Of a stretch of 64,000 nucleotides of DNA, positions 1-8,452 are shown one piece after another. The position numbers were made by a program, and so were the translations under genes. The stretch is taken from the NCBI RefSeq assembly GCF_017573505.1, contig NZ_JAGEOJ010000016.1:268943-332942 (forward strand). The letters run 5' to 3'. Position 1 is the stretch's first letter, and each line of letters starts with the position of its first letter. Source of the stretch: Actinomadura barringtoniae. GTDB taxonomy: Bacteria; Actinomycetota; Actinomycetes; Streptosporangiales; Streptosporangiaceae. Under the pieces are notes generated by a model. The model was not told where the DNA came from, did no database searches, and saw only the letters and a list, made by a program, of their open reading frames with translations.

Positions 1-132
1 GTCCGGCTTGTGGTGAACGAAGCCGTCGCTCAGCACCGGCGCGAGCGCCTCGACGTCACCGGTCGCGATCAGCCCTGCCATCGCCCGCTGAACGATGCTC
101 GTGTTGTCAGTGATCATGTTGTCCGTGGTCAT
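1..132 (-). CDS. SnoaL/NTF2-like protein, N-terminal fragment
   Basis: An ATG at 132 on the minus strand opens a frame of exactly 44 codons that runs off the window edge. The peptide starts MTTDN and contains ATGDVEAL and LSDGFVHHKP. A short leading helix followed by 'A.GD..AL...L...FV.H.P' is the usual opening of SnoaL-like / NTF2-fold proteins (ester cyclases, ketosteroid isomerase relatives), which bind small hydrophobic molecules. Only about a third of a typical 120-140-residue member is visible, so catalytic residues cannot be judged. It is transcribed away from the XRE regulator at 221, which may control it. Confidence 0.55.
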   Translation of the reverse strand, partial: MTTDNMITDNTSIVQRAMAGLIATGDVEALAPVLSDGFVHHKPD

Positions 133-220
133 GGCGGCGAGTCTCACCTCGGCACGCGATGCTTGTCGATGAAGTCCCATTTCATGGCGTTCCGCACCAC
201 CATGAGTACGATCAACGATC

Positions 221-988
221 GTGACGACGGTCGGGGAGCTCCTGCGGGAGTGGCGCCAGCTCAGGCGCGTCAGCCAGCTCGACCTCGCGATCGCCGCCGA
301 CGTCTCGGCCCGCCACGTCAGCCTCGTCGAGACCGGCAAGTCCAACCCGTCCGCCGCCATGGTCCTCCGGCTCGCCGACCAGCTCGACGTTCCGCTGCGC
401 GACCGCAACCGTCTCCTGCTCGCCGCCGGTTTCGCGCCCCGCTACGCCGAACGCCCGCTCGGCGACGACGCCCTGTCGGCCGCCAAGCGGGCCCTCGAAC
501 GGGTCCTGCGCGCGCACGAGCCCTATCCGGCCCTGGTCTTCGACCGCCAGTGGAACATCGTGATGACCAACCGCGCCGTCGACCCGTTCCTGGAACGCGT
601 CTCCCCCGAGCTGCTCAAGCCGCCGGTCAACCTCCTGCGGCTGGGCCTGGACCCGAGAGGGTTCGCTCCCCTGGTCGTCAACCTGGCCGACGTGCGCAAG
701 GTCTTCGGGGCCCGCGTCAGGCGGCAGCTCGCCGCCTCCCCCGATCCGGAGCTGGCGGCCCTCTACGACGAGCTCCTGGCACCGGCCGAGGAGGGCGTCT
801 CCATCGAGTCGGACGTGCTGATCCCGATGATCATCCGGCTGGACGGCCGGGAGCTGCGGCTGTTCTCGACCATCACCACGTTCGGCACTCCGCAGGACAT
901 CACGCTGGACGAGGTCGCGATCGAGTCCTACTACCCGGCGGACGCCGAGAGCGCCGCCCACTTCGAGAACCGGACGGTGGCCCAGTGA
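221..988 (+). CDS. XRE-family regulator with MmyB-like ligand-binding domain
   Basis: 255 residues from a GTG start. Residues 5-62 form a Cro/CI-type helix-turn-helix (AADVSARHVSLVETGKSNPS covers the turn and recognition helix). The rest, from about residue 90 (PYPALVFDRQWNIVMTNRA), matches the PAS-like MmyB ligand-binding domain common in actinobacterial one-component regulators. No clear Shine-Dalgarno precedes the GTG, so the message may be nearly leaderless. The stop overlaps the GTG of the downstream membrane protein (GTGA), so the two are probably translated together. It faces away from the NTF2-like gene at 1-132 with an 88-bp shared upstream region. Family regulators of this kind often repress a neighbouring enzyme; the ligand is unknown. 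Confidence 0.85.
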   Translation: MTTVGELLREWRQLRRVSQLDLAIAADVSARHVSLVETGKSNPSAAMVLRLADQLDVPLRDRNRLLLAAGFAPRYAERPLGDDALSAAKRALERVLRAHEPYPALVFDRQWNIVMTNRAVDPFLERVSPELLKPPVNLLRLGLDPRGFAPLVVNLADVRKVFGARVRRQLAASPDPELAALYDELLAPAEEGVSIESDVLIPMIIRLDGRELRLFSTITTFGTPQDITLDEVAIESYYPADAESAAHFENRTVAQ

Positions 989-1617
989 GGGTGCTCTGGC
1001 GAGGTCTGGCCGCGACGGGCCTGGCGATCGGCTTGATGCTGCTCGCCGCCTGGGCGTTCATCGCCGGCGGCGACGCCCTGGGCGCGATCCTGGCCGTCGT
1101 CGGCATCATCGCGACGGTGTTCGCGCTGTGCTGGCTCGCCGTCGCCGGAGACCGCTCGTTCCGTGGCACGGGCGCGGTGATCACGGTCGGGCTGCTCGCC
1201 ACGATCTTCTACTACGGCGTCGGCGTGATCAGCGCCAGGGACGTCGCGGCCGTCGAGTGGGGCACCGACACCGACGCCGTCGTGGGCCACACCTGGACCG
1301 CGGGCACGGGCCGCAAGAAGGGCTACCACTGCTCCCTCGAGCACAGGGACGGCACCCCGTTCCCCCGCGACCTGGGCAGCAGTTGCAAGGGCTACGACAC
1401 CGGCGACACGATCGGCATCGTCGCCGACGCCCACAACCGCTTCGCGCCCGTCCTGGGCCGGCGCAACGATCTGCCCGTCACGGCCGAGGCCATCGCCACC
1501 GGGATCGGCGGCGGCGTCCTGCTCCTGATGATCTGGCTGGCCGCCTACTTCGGCCGCCCGGGGCCCAGCTCCACCAAGCGCCCCGCAGGCCGTTCCGGCA
1601 ACCCTGCAAAGCGCTGA
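985..1617 (+). CDS. Hypothetical membrane protein with four predicted helices
   Basis: 210 residues from a GTG that overlaps the stop of the XRE regulator by four bases. Three hydrophobic helices lie near residues 5-27, 29-52 and 59-82. A soluble segment of about 85 residues follows with two cysteines (YHCSLE and SSCKGY) that could form an extracytoplasmic disulfide. A fourth helix is near 170-193, and a basic Pro/Ser-rich tail ends the protein. The layout resembles DUF3592-type membrane proteins, but I do not recognise a specific family. Its translational coupling to the regulator suggests it is a partner or target, possibly in sensing. No enzymatic motif is visible. Confidence 0.7.
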   Translation: MRVLWRGLAATGLAIGLMLLAAWAFIAGGDALGAILAVVGIIATVFALCWLAVAGDRSFRGTGAVITVGLLATIFYYGVGVISARDVAAVEWGTDTDAVVGHTWTAGTGRKKGYHCSLEHRDGTPFPRDLGSSCKGYDTGDTIGIVADAHNRFAPVLGRRNDLPVTAEAIATGIGGGVLLLMIWLAAYFGRPGPSSTKRPAGRSGNPAKR

Positions 1618-1730
1618 CCTGCGGCCTTAGCGCTTACTGTATGGGGCCTTAACAGAAACATAAGAACGATCACGGGCATGATCGCGGGCCCTAACGTGCC
1701 AAGTCCCCCCGCAACCAGGAGGACTTCTTG

Positions 1731-2672
1731 ATGCAAGCACGACGTGCCGCGGCGGCCCTGACGATCGTCTCCGCGCCGATCGCCGTGATCGGCCTGGCCG
1801 CCACCCCCGCCATGTCCCACGGCACGATGCAGAACCCGCTCAGCCGCGCCCTCACCTGCTACCAGGAGGGGCCCGAGTCGCCGTCGTCGGCCGCCTGCAA
1901 GGCCGCGGTCGCCGCCGGCGGCACGCAGGCCTTCTACGACTGGAACGGGATCCGGATCGGCGACGTGGCCGGGCAGCACCGGCAGCGGATCCCCGACGGC
2001 AAGCTGTGCAGCGCGGGCAACGCCGAGTTCAAGGGCCTGGACCTGGCCCGCGCGGACTGGCCCGCCACCAGCCTGAAGCCGGGCGCGGACTACACGTTCC
2101 GGTTCAAGGCGACGGCCCAGCACAAGGGCGGCTTCCAGCTGTTCGTCACCAAGGACGGCTACGACCCGGCCAAGCCGCTGAAGTGGTCGGACCTGGAGAG
2201 CAAGCCGTTCCTCACCAAGGCCGACCCGCCCGTCCAGGACGGCGCCTACACGCTGTCCGGCAAGCTCCCGAGCAAATCCGGCCGCCACCTGATCTACGCC
2301 ATCTGGCAGCGTTCCGACAGCCCCGAGGCGTTCTACTCCTGCTCGGACGTGGTGTTCGGCAAGACCGGAGGCACGAGCGGCGGCAGTGGCAGCGGCGGTG
2401 GATCGGCCACCAAACCGACCAGCCCCAAGCCCGGCCCGGCCAAGCCCGCCCACGACTGCCCGCCGACCGCGTCCACGGCCGCCCATGATCACGACCACGG
2501 CGCGGTCAACCTCAACAGCCGCCCCGCGGCCGGCAGCTCCCCCGACCAGACCGGGACCGCGACCGGCACCGCCCTGATCGCGGGAACGGTCGGGCTCACG
2601 CTCGGCGGCATCGGCGGCCTGCTCCTGACCGGCCGCCGCAGGCGCGCCGCCCAGGGCCGCCACGAGGCCTAG
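1731..2672 (+). CDS. AA10 lytic polysaccharide monooxygenase with C-terminal membrane anchor
   Basis: 313 residues from an ATG at 1731, eight bases after AGGAGG at 1717-1722; a TTG one codon upstream is less likely. A signal peptide ends MSHGTM, so cleavage after Ser29 leaves His30 as the N-terminal residue. This is required for the copper 'histidine brace' of lytic polysaccharide monooxygenases; the second His is in ATAQHKGG. The catalytic domain spans about residues 30-205 with several Cys, and oxidatively cleaves chitin or cellulose chains. A Gly/Ser/Pro/His-rich linker is followed by a hydrophobic helix and a basic tail (GRRRRAAQGRHEA), so the enzyme seems anchored to the membrane instead of secreted free. 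No carbohydrate-binding module is present. Confidence 0.85.
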   Translation: MQARRAAAALTIVSAPIAVIGLAATPAMSHGTMQNPLSRALTCYQEGPESPSSAACKAAVAAGGTQAFYDWNGIRIGDVAGQHRQRIPDGKLCSAGNAEFKGLDLARADWPATSLKPGADYTFRFKATAQHKGGFQLFVTKDGYDPAKPLKWSDLESKPFLTKADPPVQDGAYTLSGKLPSKSGRHLIYAIWQRSDSPEAFYSCSDVVFGKTGGTSGGSGSGGGSATKPTSPKPGPAKPAHDCPPTASTAAHDHDHGAVNLNSRPAAGSSPDQTGTATGTALIAGTVGLTLGGIGGLLLTGRRRRAAQGRHEA

Positions 2673-2683
2673 CCCCCAAGGAC

Positions 2684-2720
2684 TGTGGGCCGCCCTCCGG
2701 CGCGCGGCGGGCGGCCCACA
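2684..2720. terminator. Bidirectional hairpin terminator between LPMO and pimB
   Basis: A 12-bp perfect stem (TGTGGGCCGCCC with its complement at 2709-2720) around a 13-base GC-rich loop lies between the convergent stops at 2672 and 2745. There is no long T-tract, as is common for actinomycete terminators. Confidence 0.75.
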
Positions 2721-2744
2721 TCAGGCGCGCCACACAACGGCACG

Positions 2745-3866
2745 TCAGGCGTTCAGAAGGGCGTCCAGGCGCGCGGACTGGATCTCCCAGCGCCACTCCC
2801 GCTCGATCCACGCGCGGCCCTGCTCGCCCATCGTGCGGGCCCGCTCGGGGTCGGTGAGCAGCGCGATGAGCTGGTCGGCGATCGCCTGGACGGAACGGCC
2901 CGGGACCACCACGCCCGTCTCGCCGTCCAGAACGGCGTCAGGCGCCCCGCCGGAGTCTCCGGCCACCACGGGCAGGCCGGTCGCCGACGCCTCCAGGTAG
3001 ACGATCCCGAGGCCCTCCACGTCCAGCCCGCGCCGCCGCGTCCGGCACGGCATCGCGAACACGTCGCCCGCGTCGTAGTGCGCCGGGAGCTCCTCCCAGG
3101 GCACGCTCCCGGTGAAGACCGCCTCCACGCCCAGCGACGCCGCGGTCTTCTCCAGCTCCTCGCGGTACGGCCCGCCGCCGACCAGCAGCAGCGCCACGTC
3201 CGGGACGGCCTGCCGAACGCGCGGCCACGCGTGGATCAGCGCGTCCTGCCCCTTACGCGGAACGAGCCGCGACACGCACACCACCACGGGACGGCCGGTC
3301 AGCCCGTGCCGTTCCCGCACCTCGTCCCCGCCCGCGCCGCGGAAGTAGACCTTCTCGTCCACGCCCGGCGCCAGCCTGGCCATCCGGGCGGCCGCGGCGG
3401 GCGACAGGGCCCGCGCCATGCGGGAACGCGTGTACTCCCCCAGGTAGGTCAGGACGTCCACCCCGTCGCCGATGCGGCGCAGCAGGCTCCTGGCTCCCGG
3501 CAGGGAAGCCCAGCCCGCCTCGTGGCCGTGCGTGATGCCCACGAGCCGTTCGGCCCCCTGCCGCCGCAGCCCGCCCGCCAGTAGCCCCAACGGCGCCGAG
3601 GCCCCGAAGAGCACCGAGTCGCACCCCTCGGACCGCAGGATCTCCCCCGCCCGGCGCAGTACCGACGGCACCGGCAGCATGAGCGAGGTGGGATGCCGTA
3701 CGACCGGATAGGGCTGCTGCGCGTCGAACTCCGCCGCGCCCTTCCACGCCGGGGCGTACACCACCACCGAGCCCGGCGGGCGCCGCTGCACCAGCCCCTG
3801 CACGAAGGTCTGGATGCCTCCCGGGCGCGGCGGGAAGTCATTGGTCACCACGAGCGTCTTGGTCAT
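2745..3866 (-). CDS. pimB: PI-mannoside alpha-mannosyltransferase PimB-like (GT4)
   Basis: 373 residues from the ATG at 3866. The opening (TKTLVVTNDFPPRPGGIQ), the STHGHE-like segment GITHGHEAGW, the nucleotide-loop region VCVSRLVPRKGQD, FAMPCRTRRRGLDVEGLG with the EX7E acid pair (EGLGIVYLEA), and GDSGGAPDAV closely match mycobacterial/corynebacterial PimB (Rv2188c). That enzyme adds the second mannose from GDP-mannose to phosphatidylinositol monomannoside at the inner membrane face. It follows qcrB on the same strand but is separated by a strong hairpin, so it is probably its own transcription unit. The same gene next to qcrCAB-ctaE is found in M. tuberculosis. A related mannosyl- or glucosyltransferase role cannot be excluded in a genus that may lack lipoarabinomannan. 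Confidence 0.85.
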   Translation of the reverse strand: MTKTLVVTNDFPPRPGGIQTFVQGLVQRRPPGSVVVYAPAWKGAAEFDAQQPYPVVRHPTSLMLPVPSVLRRAGEILRSEGCDSVLFGASAPLGLLAGGLRRQGAERLVGITHGHEAGWASLPGARSLLRRIGDGVDVLTYLGEYTRSRMARALSPAAAARMARLAPGVDEKVYFRGAGGDEVRERHGLTGRPVVVCVSRLVPRKGQDALIHAWPRVRQAVPDVALLLVGGGPYREELEKTAASLGVEAVFTGSVPWEELPAHYDAGDVFAMPCRTRRRGLDVEGLGIVYLEASATGLPVVAGDSGGAPDAVLDGETGVVVPGRSVQAIADQLIALLTDPERARTMGEQGRAWIEREWRWEIQSARLDALLNA

Positions 3867-3886
3867 CAGTCCCTCAGCATACGAAC

Positions 3887-3940
3887 GCCACAGCCGAGGC
3901 CCGCCGACCGGCTGTGCGGTCGGCGGGCCTCGGCTGTGGC
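3887..3940. terminator. Perfect 24-bp inverted repeat downstream of qcrB
   Basis: Bases 3887-3910 and 3917-3940 are exact reverse complements separated by a six-base loop (GCTGTG). The structure lies 45 bp past the qcrB stop and just upstream of pimB. It is the terminator of the ctaE-qcrCAB operon and could also stop antisense transcription. Confidence 0.85.
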
Positions 3941-3984
3941 GATGATCCGCGAAACGGGGCGGAACGGACCAGCCGCTGAACGGA

Positions 3985-5682
3985 CTAGTGGCTGAGCTCC
4001 TTCGAGCTGGAGCTGGAGCCGTTGCCGGAACCCGCCTCCAGCTCGTGACCTTCGTGGCCGTTGCCGTGCCCGTGGCCGTCCTCGTGCTCCTCGACCGGGA
4101 TGTCGTCGATGGTCCAGGCGCGGCCGAGGCGCGAGCGCAGGTGGCCGATCGGGCCCTTGGTGCCGGGCGCCGGGATGCCGTTGGCGTCGGTCTCGGGCGC
4201 CTCCGGACGGGCGTTCTCCTTGGAGAGGATCTTGATCTTCTCCTCTTCACGGGCGGGCTCGTGCCGCTCGTAGAACCTGCCGTCCGGGGTGGCGACGATG
4301 ATGCCGCTCTCCACGCCGTGCCCCACGATGTCGGCGTCCTTGCGCTGGAGGCCCAGGCAGATCCGCTTGGTGATGATGTACGCCGCGATCGGCCCGATGA
4401 AGATGGCCGCCCGGAAGAACCAGGTCGTGGCGAACAGCGACACGTGGAACTTGTCGGCGAGGACGTCGTTCGCGCCGGCCAGCCACAGCAGCCCGTAGAA
4501 CGTGACCGCCGCCATGCCGACGCCGGTGCGGACCGGGGCGTTGCGCGGCCGGTCGTTCACGTCGTGGCGGCGGTGGTCGCCGGTCACCCAGCGTTCCAGG
4601 AACGGCCAGACGCCCGCGCCGGTGAAGATGATGCCGAGCGGCACGGTCGCCGGGATCAGCACGTTCAGGCTGAGCGTGTGACCCCAGAAGTTGAACTCGG
4701 TGCCCTGCCCCGGCATCAGGCGCAGCGCGCCCTCCAGGACGCCCATGTACCAGTCGGGCTGCGAGCCCGACGAGATGGCGCCCGGGTCGTACGGGCCGAA
4801 CTGCCAGATCGGGTTGATCTGGGCGAAGGTGCCGAGCAGCGCCACCGCGCCGAAGGTGAACAGGAAGTAGGCGCCCGTCTTGGCCATGAAGACCGGGTAG
4901 AACGGGTAGCCGTAGACCTGCTCGTTGGTCTGGTTCTTGACCGGCATCGCGGTGTGCTTCTGATGCCACATGATCATCATGTGCGCGGTGATCAGGCCCA
5001 GGAAGATGCCGGGGATCAGCAGGATGTGCAGCGTGAACAGGCGCGGGATCAGGTCCCCGTCCATGCCCTCGGGGAACTCGCCCCCGAACAGGAACATGTA
5101 GCCGTAGGTGCCGACCACCGGGATCGACTCCAGCACGCCCTGGGTGATGCGCAGGCCCGTACCCGACAGCAGGTCGTCCGGCAGCGAGTAGCCGAACAGG
5201 CCCTCGAGCATGCCCAGCGTGAACATCACGATGCCGATGATCCAGTTGATCTCACGCGGCTTGCGGTAGGCGCCGGTGAAGAACACCCGCAGCATGTGCG
5301 CCATGATCGAGCACATGAACAGGATCGCCGCCCAGTGGTGGATCTGCCGCATGAGCAGGCCACCGCGGACGTCGAAGCTGATGTGCAGCGCCGAGGCGTA
5401 GGCCTCGGACATCTTCACGCCGTTCAGCTGCCGGTACGAGCCGTCGTAGACGGTCTCCTGCATGCTCGGGTGGAACCAGAGCGTGAGGAACGTGCCGGTC
5501 AGCAGCAGGATGATGAACGAGTAGAGCGCGATCTCGCCCAGCATGAACGACCAGTGGTCCGGGAAGACCTTCTTGACGTTGCGCTGGAAGAAGCCGGTGG
5601 ACCCGAGCCGCTCGTCCAGGAAGTTCAGCGGACCCTCGACGGCCTTGGGAGCCTCCGCCTTCGGAGCTGCAGCTTCGCTCAT
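3985..5682 (-). CDS. qcrB: Cytochrome bc1 complex cytochrome b subunit
   Basis: 565 residues with at least eight membrane helices. The heme b ligands are visible in two helices: MRQIHHWAAILF with MAHMLRVFF, and FTLHILLIPG with TAHMMIMWHQKH. SLPDDLLSG and the quinol-site region downstream are typical of cytochrome b. The C-terminal extension of about 130 residues, rich in acidic and His residues (EHEDGHGHGNGHEGHE), is longer than in proteobacteria, as is usual for actinobacterial QcrB. It oxidises menaquinol and passes electrons to the Rieske protein QcrA and diheme QcrC. Its ATG overlaps the qcrA stop (ATGA), so translation is coupled. In mycobacteria this subunit is the target of Q203-type inhibitors. 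Confidence 0.97.
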   Translation of the reverse strand: MSEAAAPKAEAPKAVEGPLNFLDERLGSTGFFQRNVKKVFPDHWSFMLGEIALYSFIILLLTGTFLTLWFHPSMQETVYDGSYRQLNGVKMSEAYASALHISFDVRGGLLMRQIHHWAAILFMCSIMAHMLRVFFTGAYRKPREINWIIGIVMFTLGMLEGLFGYSLPDDLLSGTGLRITQGVLESIPVVGTYGYMFLFGGEFPEGMDGDLIPRLFTLHILLIPGIFLGLITAHMMIMWHQKHTAMPVKNQTNEQVYGYPFYPVFMAKTGAYFLFTFGAVALLGTFAQINPIWQFGPYDPGAISSGSQPDWYMGVLEGALRLMPGQGTEFNFWGHTLSLNVLIPATVPLGIIFTGAGVWPFLERWVTGDHRRHDVNDRPRNAPVRTGVGMAAVTFYGLLWLAGANDVLADKFHVSLFATTWFFRAAIFIGPIAAYIITKRICLGLQRKDADIVGHGVESGIIVATPDGRFYERHEPAREEEKIKILSKENARPEAPETDANGIPAPGTKGPIGHLRSRLGRAWTIDDIPVEEHEDGHGHGNGHEGHELEAGSGNGSSSSSKELSH

Positions 5683-6797
5683 GACGTCTTACCTCGCTCC
5701 CAGAAGCTCGGGCCGATCGGCTCGTCGTAGTCGTCGGTCGCGATGATGTAGCCGTCCTCCACGCTCAGCGGCAGCTGGGGCAGCGGACGTGCCGCCGGGC
5801 CGAAGACCACCCTGGCCGCGTCGGTCGCGTCGAAGGTGGACTGGTGGCACGGGCACAGGATGTGGTGCGTGGTCTGCTCGTACAGGGCCGCCGGGCAGCC
5901 GACGTGCGTGCAGATCTTGGAGTACGCGACGACCCCGTTGATGTGCCAGTTCTCACGGCCCTTCTTGGGCTTGAACTCGTCGGCCGGGACGTTGATGAGG
6001 ATGGTGACCGACTTGGCGATCTGGTTGAGCGCCTCCTCGGTCTCCTCGACGCCCTCCGGCAGCACCGTGATCATGCCGCCCGGGGTGGCGAAGTCGCTCA
6101 CCCGCAGCGGCCTGTTGGTGCCGTCGACGACCAGCCGGACGCCCTTCTTGCCCTCGGCCTTGGCCTTCTTGACGGCCTCGCCCCAGTAGGTGTGGCGCAG
6201 CCGCTTCTTCGGCAGCGGGCCCAGGTCGCCGAGCAGGAAGATCGGCGCGAGCCCGAGCGGGGCGGCGGCCAGCAGCAGCGTCCGGCGCAGCAGCGGGCGC
6301 TTGGTGATCCCGCTGTCGGCGGCGCCCTCGAGGAAGTCCTGGTTGAAGGCCTCCCGGGTCGCCTCGTCGGTCTGCAGGTCGTGGCGCTCCTGGATGATCG
6401 GCTTGCTGGTCATCAGGCGCCGCACCCAGATGGTGACGCCGATGGCCATGGCCATGAAGGCCAGCGTCATCATGCCGCCGAACCAGAGGTTGGACTCCCT
6501 GGTCCTGCTGACGCCGTGCATGCCGCCGTCGCGGCCGCTCCAGCCGATGTAGTACGCGATGAACACCACGCTCGCGGCGAACGCGACCAGGAAGAGCGTG
6601 GCGACGATCCGCTCGGCCTTCTTGGCCGACTTCTCGTCGAGCTCGTCCGCGGTGTCCGCGGCGGGTGCGGGCGCCTCGTCGGCGCTCACCAGCGCCTTGC
6701 CCGTGGCCGGCGACGGGGTGCCGATCACGCGCTTCGGCGTTCCCTCGCCCTCGTGCGGCTGCTCTGCGCCGCTCGTGTCCTTGTTGTCGTCGCTCAT
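5679..6797 (-). CDS. qcrA: Cytochrome bc1 complex Rieske iron-sulfur subunit
   Basis: 372 residues. The [2Fe-2S] site is complete: box 1 CTHVGC at residues 296-301 and box 2 CPCHQS from residue 315. Ligands are therefore Cys296, His298, Cys315 and His318, with Cys301-Cys317 as the likely disulfide. Unlike the short proteobacterial Rieske protein, it has an N-terminal region with three hydrophobic helices (near residues 68-90, 107-130 and 168-188) and a charged 60-residue cytoplasmic tail, the actinobacterial architecture that packs in the bcc:aa3 supercomplex. It overlaps both neighbours by four bases (ATGA), so qcrC-qcrA-qcrB are translationally coupled. Confidence 0.97.
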   Translation of the reverse strand: MSDDNKDTSGAEQPHEGEGTPKRVIGTPSPATGKALVSADEAPAPAADTADELDEKSAKKAERIVATLFLVAFAASVVFIAYYIGWSGRDGGMHGVSRTRESNLWFGGMMTLAFMAMAIGVTIWVRRLMTSKPIIQERHDLQTDEATREAFNQDFLEGAADSGITKRPLLRRTLLLAAAPLGLAPIFLLGDLGPLPKKRLRHTYWGEAVKKAKAEGKKGVRLVVDGTNRPLRVSDFATPGGMITVLPEGVEETEEALNQIAKSVTILINVPADEFKPKKGRENWHINGVVAYSKICTHVGCPAALYEQTTHHILCPCHQSTFDATDAARVVFGPAARPLPQLPLSVEDGYIIATDDYDEPIGPSFWERGKTS

Positions 6798-7756
6798 GAC
6801 TTCTTCAGCTTCTTCGGCTTCTTAGCGGTGATCCACATGGCCGCGAGGACCAGCAGGCCGATCCCGATCAGCCAGCCGGCCAGCCCCTCGGAGACCGGGC
6901 CGATCCGGCCCAGGCCGTTGCCGCCCGGGTTCGGCTGCTCGCGGGTCTGGACGAGGTAGGCGATGATCGCCTGCTTGTCCTGCGGGGTGAGCGTGGTGTC
7001 GTTGAACACCGGCATCGCCTGCGGGCCCGTGAGCATGGCCTCGTAGATCTGCGTCGGGGTGACGTCGCTGTGGCTGAGCGGCGGGGCGTACTTGCCACCG
7101 GTGAGCGCACCGCCCTGACCGGTGAAGTTGTGGCACTGCGCGCAGTTGGTGCGGAACAGCTTCCCGCCGAGCGCCGCGTCGCCCGTCTTGGGGTCGCCGA
7201 TCTGCTCCTTGGTGGGGACGGCCGGGCCGCCACCGAGCGAGGCGATGTACTCGCGAAGGTCGGCCAGGTTCTTCTCGGCCTGGGCCTTCTGCTTCTCCGC
7301 CGCCTCCCGCTTCTCCGGCTCGGAGTAGTCGGTCTTGATCTCGGTGTTGAAGTCGGGGATCGGCTTCTTGCGCGGCATCTGCGCGCCGGGGTTCATCGCG
7401 GGCATGCGGCCCGTGCTGACCTGGAAGTCGACCGCCGCGGGGCCGACGCCGAGCAGGCTCGGCGCGATCGGGTTGCCCTTGGCGTCCTTGGAGCCCTCGG
7501 CGTTCAGGCCGTGGCAGCTCGCGCAGTTCTTGTTGAACAGCTGCTGGCCGTTCTTCAGGTCGGCGGCCGCCTGCGCGCCGTTCGCCGCCTCTGCGCGGTC
7601 AGTCTGCGGCGAGAAGCCGGCGTAGATGACGCCGATCGCCGCAAGGGCCGCCAGCACGACGGCGTAGCCCGCCCAGGGGCGCCGTCGCCATGCGGTGATC
7701 CTTTTCACGGATGTCCCCGTTCGGGTCTTGTCGTCGGTTGAGGTCGAGCTCGTCAT
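6794..7756 (-). CDS. qcrC: Cytochrome bc1 complex diheme cytochrome c subunit
   Basis: 320 residues with an N-terminal membrane anchor, two c-type heme sites and a C-terminal membrane helix followed by a Lys-rich tail. The heme motifs are CASCH (Cys78, Cys81, His82) and CAQCH (Cys205, Cys208, His209). Met ligands are likely in PAMNPG and QAMPVFND. Two fused cytochrome c domains replace a soluble cytochrome c in actinobacteria and pass electrons straight to CtaC of the aa3 oxidase. The linker near residues 140-170 is unusually charged and Lys/Ala/Glu-rich. The ATG lies inside the second of two 24-bp direct repeats that span the ctaE-qcrC junction. Confidence 0.96.
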   Translation of the reverse strand: MTSSTSTDDKTRTGTSVKRITAWRRRPWAGYAVVLAALAAIGVIYAGFSPQTDRAEAANGAQAAADLKNGQQLFNKNCASCHGLNAEGSKDAKGNPIAPSLLGVGPAAVDFQVSTGRMPAMNPGAQMPRKKPIPDFNTEIKTDYSEPEKREAAEKQKAQAEKNLADLREYIASLGGGPAVPTKEQIGDPKTGDAALGGKLFRTNCAQCHNFTGQGGALTGGKYAPPLSHSDVTPTQIYEAMLTGPQAMPVFNDTTLTPQDKQAIIAYLVQTREQPNPGGNGLGRIGPVSEGLAGWLIGIGLLVLAAMWITAKKPKKLKKS

Positions 7757-7805
7757 GCGGTCACTTCAGGTCGAGCGGCGTTCATGCGGCTACTTCAGGT
7801 CGAGC
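7753..7805. repeat. Tandem duplication of the ctaE stop / qcrC start junction
   Basis: Bases 7753-7776 and 7782-7805 match at 22 of 24 positions with a 29-base period. Read on the minus strand, each copy carries the codons for Leu-Asp-Leu-Lys, a stop (TAG in the ctaE copy, TGA in the other) and GCATGA. The original stop/start junction appears to have been duplicated. Confidence 0.9.
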
Positions 7806-8452
7806 AGGTAGATCGTCGCGAACAGGCCGATCCAGACCACGTCGACGAAGTGCCAGTAGTACGACACGACGATCGCGCTCGTCGCCTGCTCATGCGTCCA
7901 GCGCTTGGCGGCGTACGTTCGCCCGAGAACGAACAGGAACGCGATCAGGCCGCCCGTGACGTGGAGGCCGTGGAAGCCGGTGGTCAGGTAGAAGACCGAG
8001 CCGTACGCCGAGGAGGACAGCGTGAGGCCGTCGTCCTTGACCAGCGTGAAGTACTCGTAGCCCTGACCGGCGACGAAGTAGGCGCCCATGAGGAAGGACA
8101 GCACGTACCACTCGCGCAGGCCCCAGCGGCGGAAGTTGAGCAGCCCGCCGTCGCGCCCGACCTTGCCCGCCTCCGCCTTGAACACGCCCATCTGGCAGGT
8201 CACGGAAGAAAGGACCAGCACAGTGGTGTTGACGGCGGAGAGGGGGAGGTTCAGGTTGGCGCCCGGCCACGAGTCGTGACCCTGCTGGCCGATGGTGACC
8301 GAGCGGATCGTGAAGTACATCGCGAACAACGCCGCGAAGAACATGAGCTCAGACGACAACCAAACGATCGTCCCCACGCTGACCAGATTGGGACGGTTCG
8401 CCCTTGCGTGGGGTGTTGTCTCTATCGCGGATGCTGTTGCCACGGGCGCCAT
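7790..8452 (-). CDS. ctaE: Cytochrome c oxidase subunit III
   Basis: 220 residues with five to six membrane helices. SELMFFAALFAMYF, the HRW-like region GLLNFRRWGLREWYVLSF, TTGFHGLHVTGGL and YYWHFVDVVWIGLF are subunit III signatures; the last two carry the conserved His and Glu/Asp positions. Subunit III stabilises the aa3 oxidase and proton uptake but binds no metal. As in other actinobacteria, ctaE heads the qcrCAB operon while ctaC, ctaD and ctaF lie elsewhere (here 20 kb away), reflecting the bcc:aa3 supercomplex. The stop is followed within 30 bases by a duplicated copy of its own 3' end. Confidence 0.96.
   Translation of the reverse strand: MAPVATASAIETTPHARANRPNLVSVGTIVWLSSELMFFAALFAMYFTIRSVTIGQQGHDSWPGANLNLPLSAVNTTVLVLSSVTCQMGVFKAEAGKVGRDGGLLNFRRWGLREWYVLSFLMGAYFVAGQGYEYFTLVKDDGLTLSSSAYGSVFYLTTGFHGLHVTGGLIAFLFVLGRTYAAKRWTHEQATSAIVVSYYWHFVDVVWIGLFATIYLLDLK

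Noticed and set aside
3988..5730. Plus-strand open frame of 580 codons opposite qcrB
   Set aside because: Same reason: low-complexity shadow of qcrB, whose heme ligands and helices are clear.
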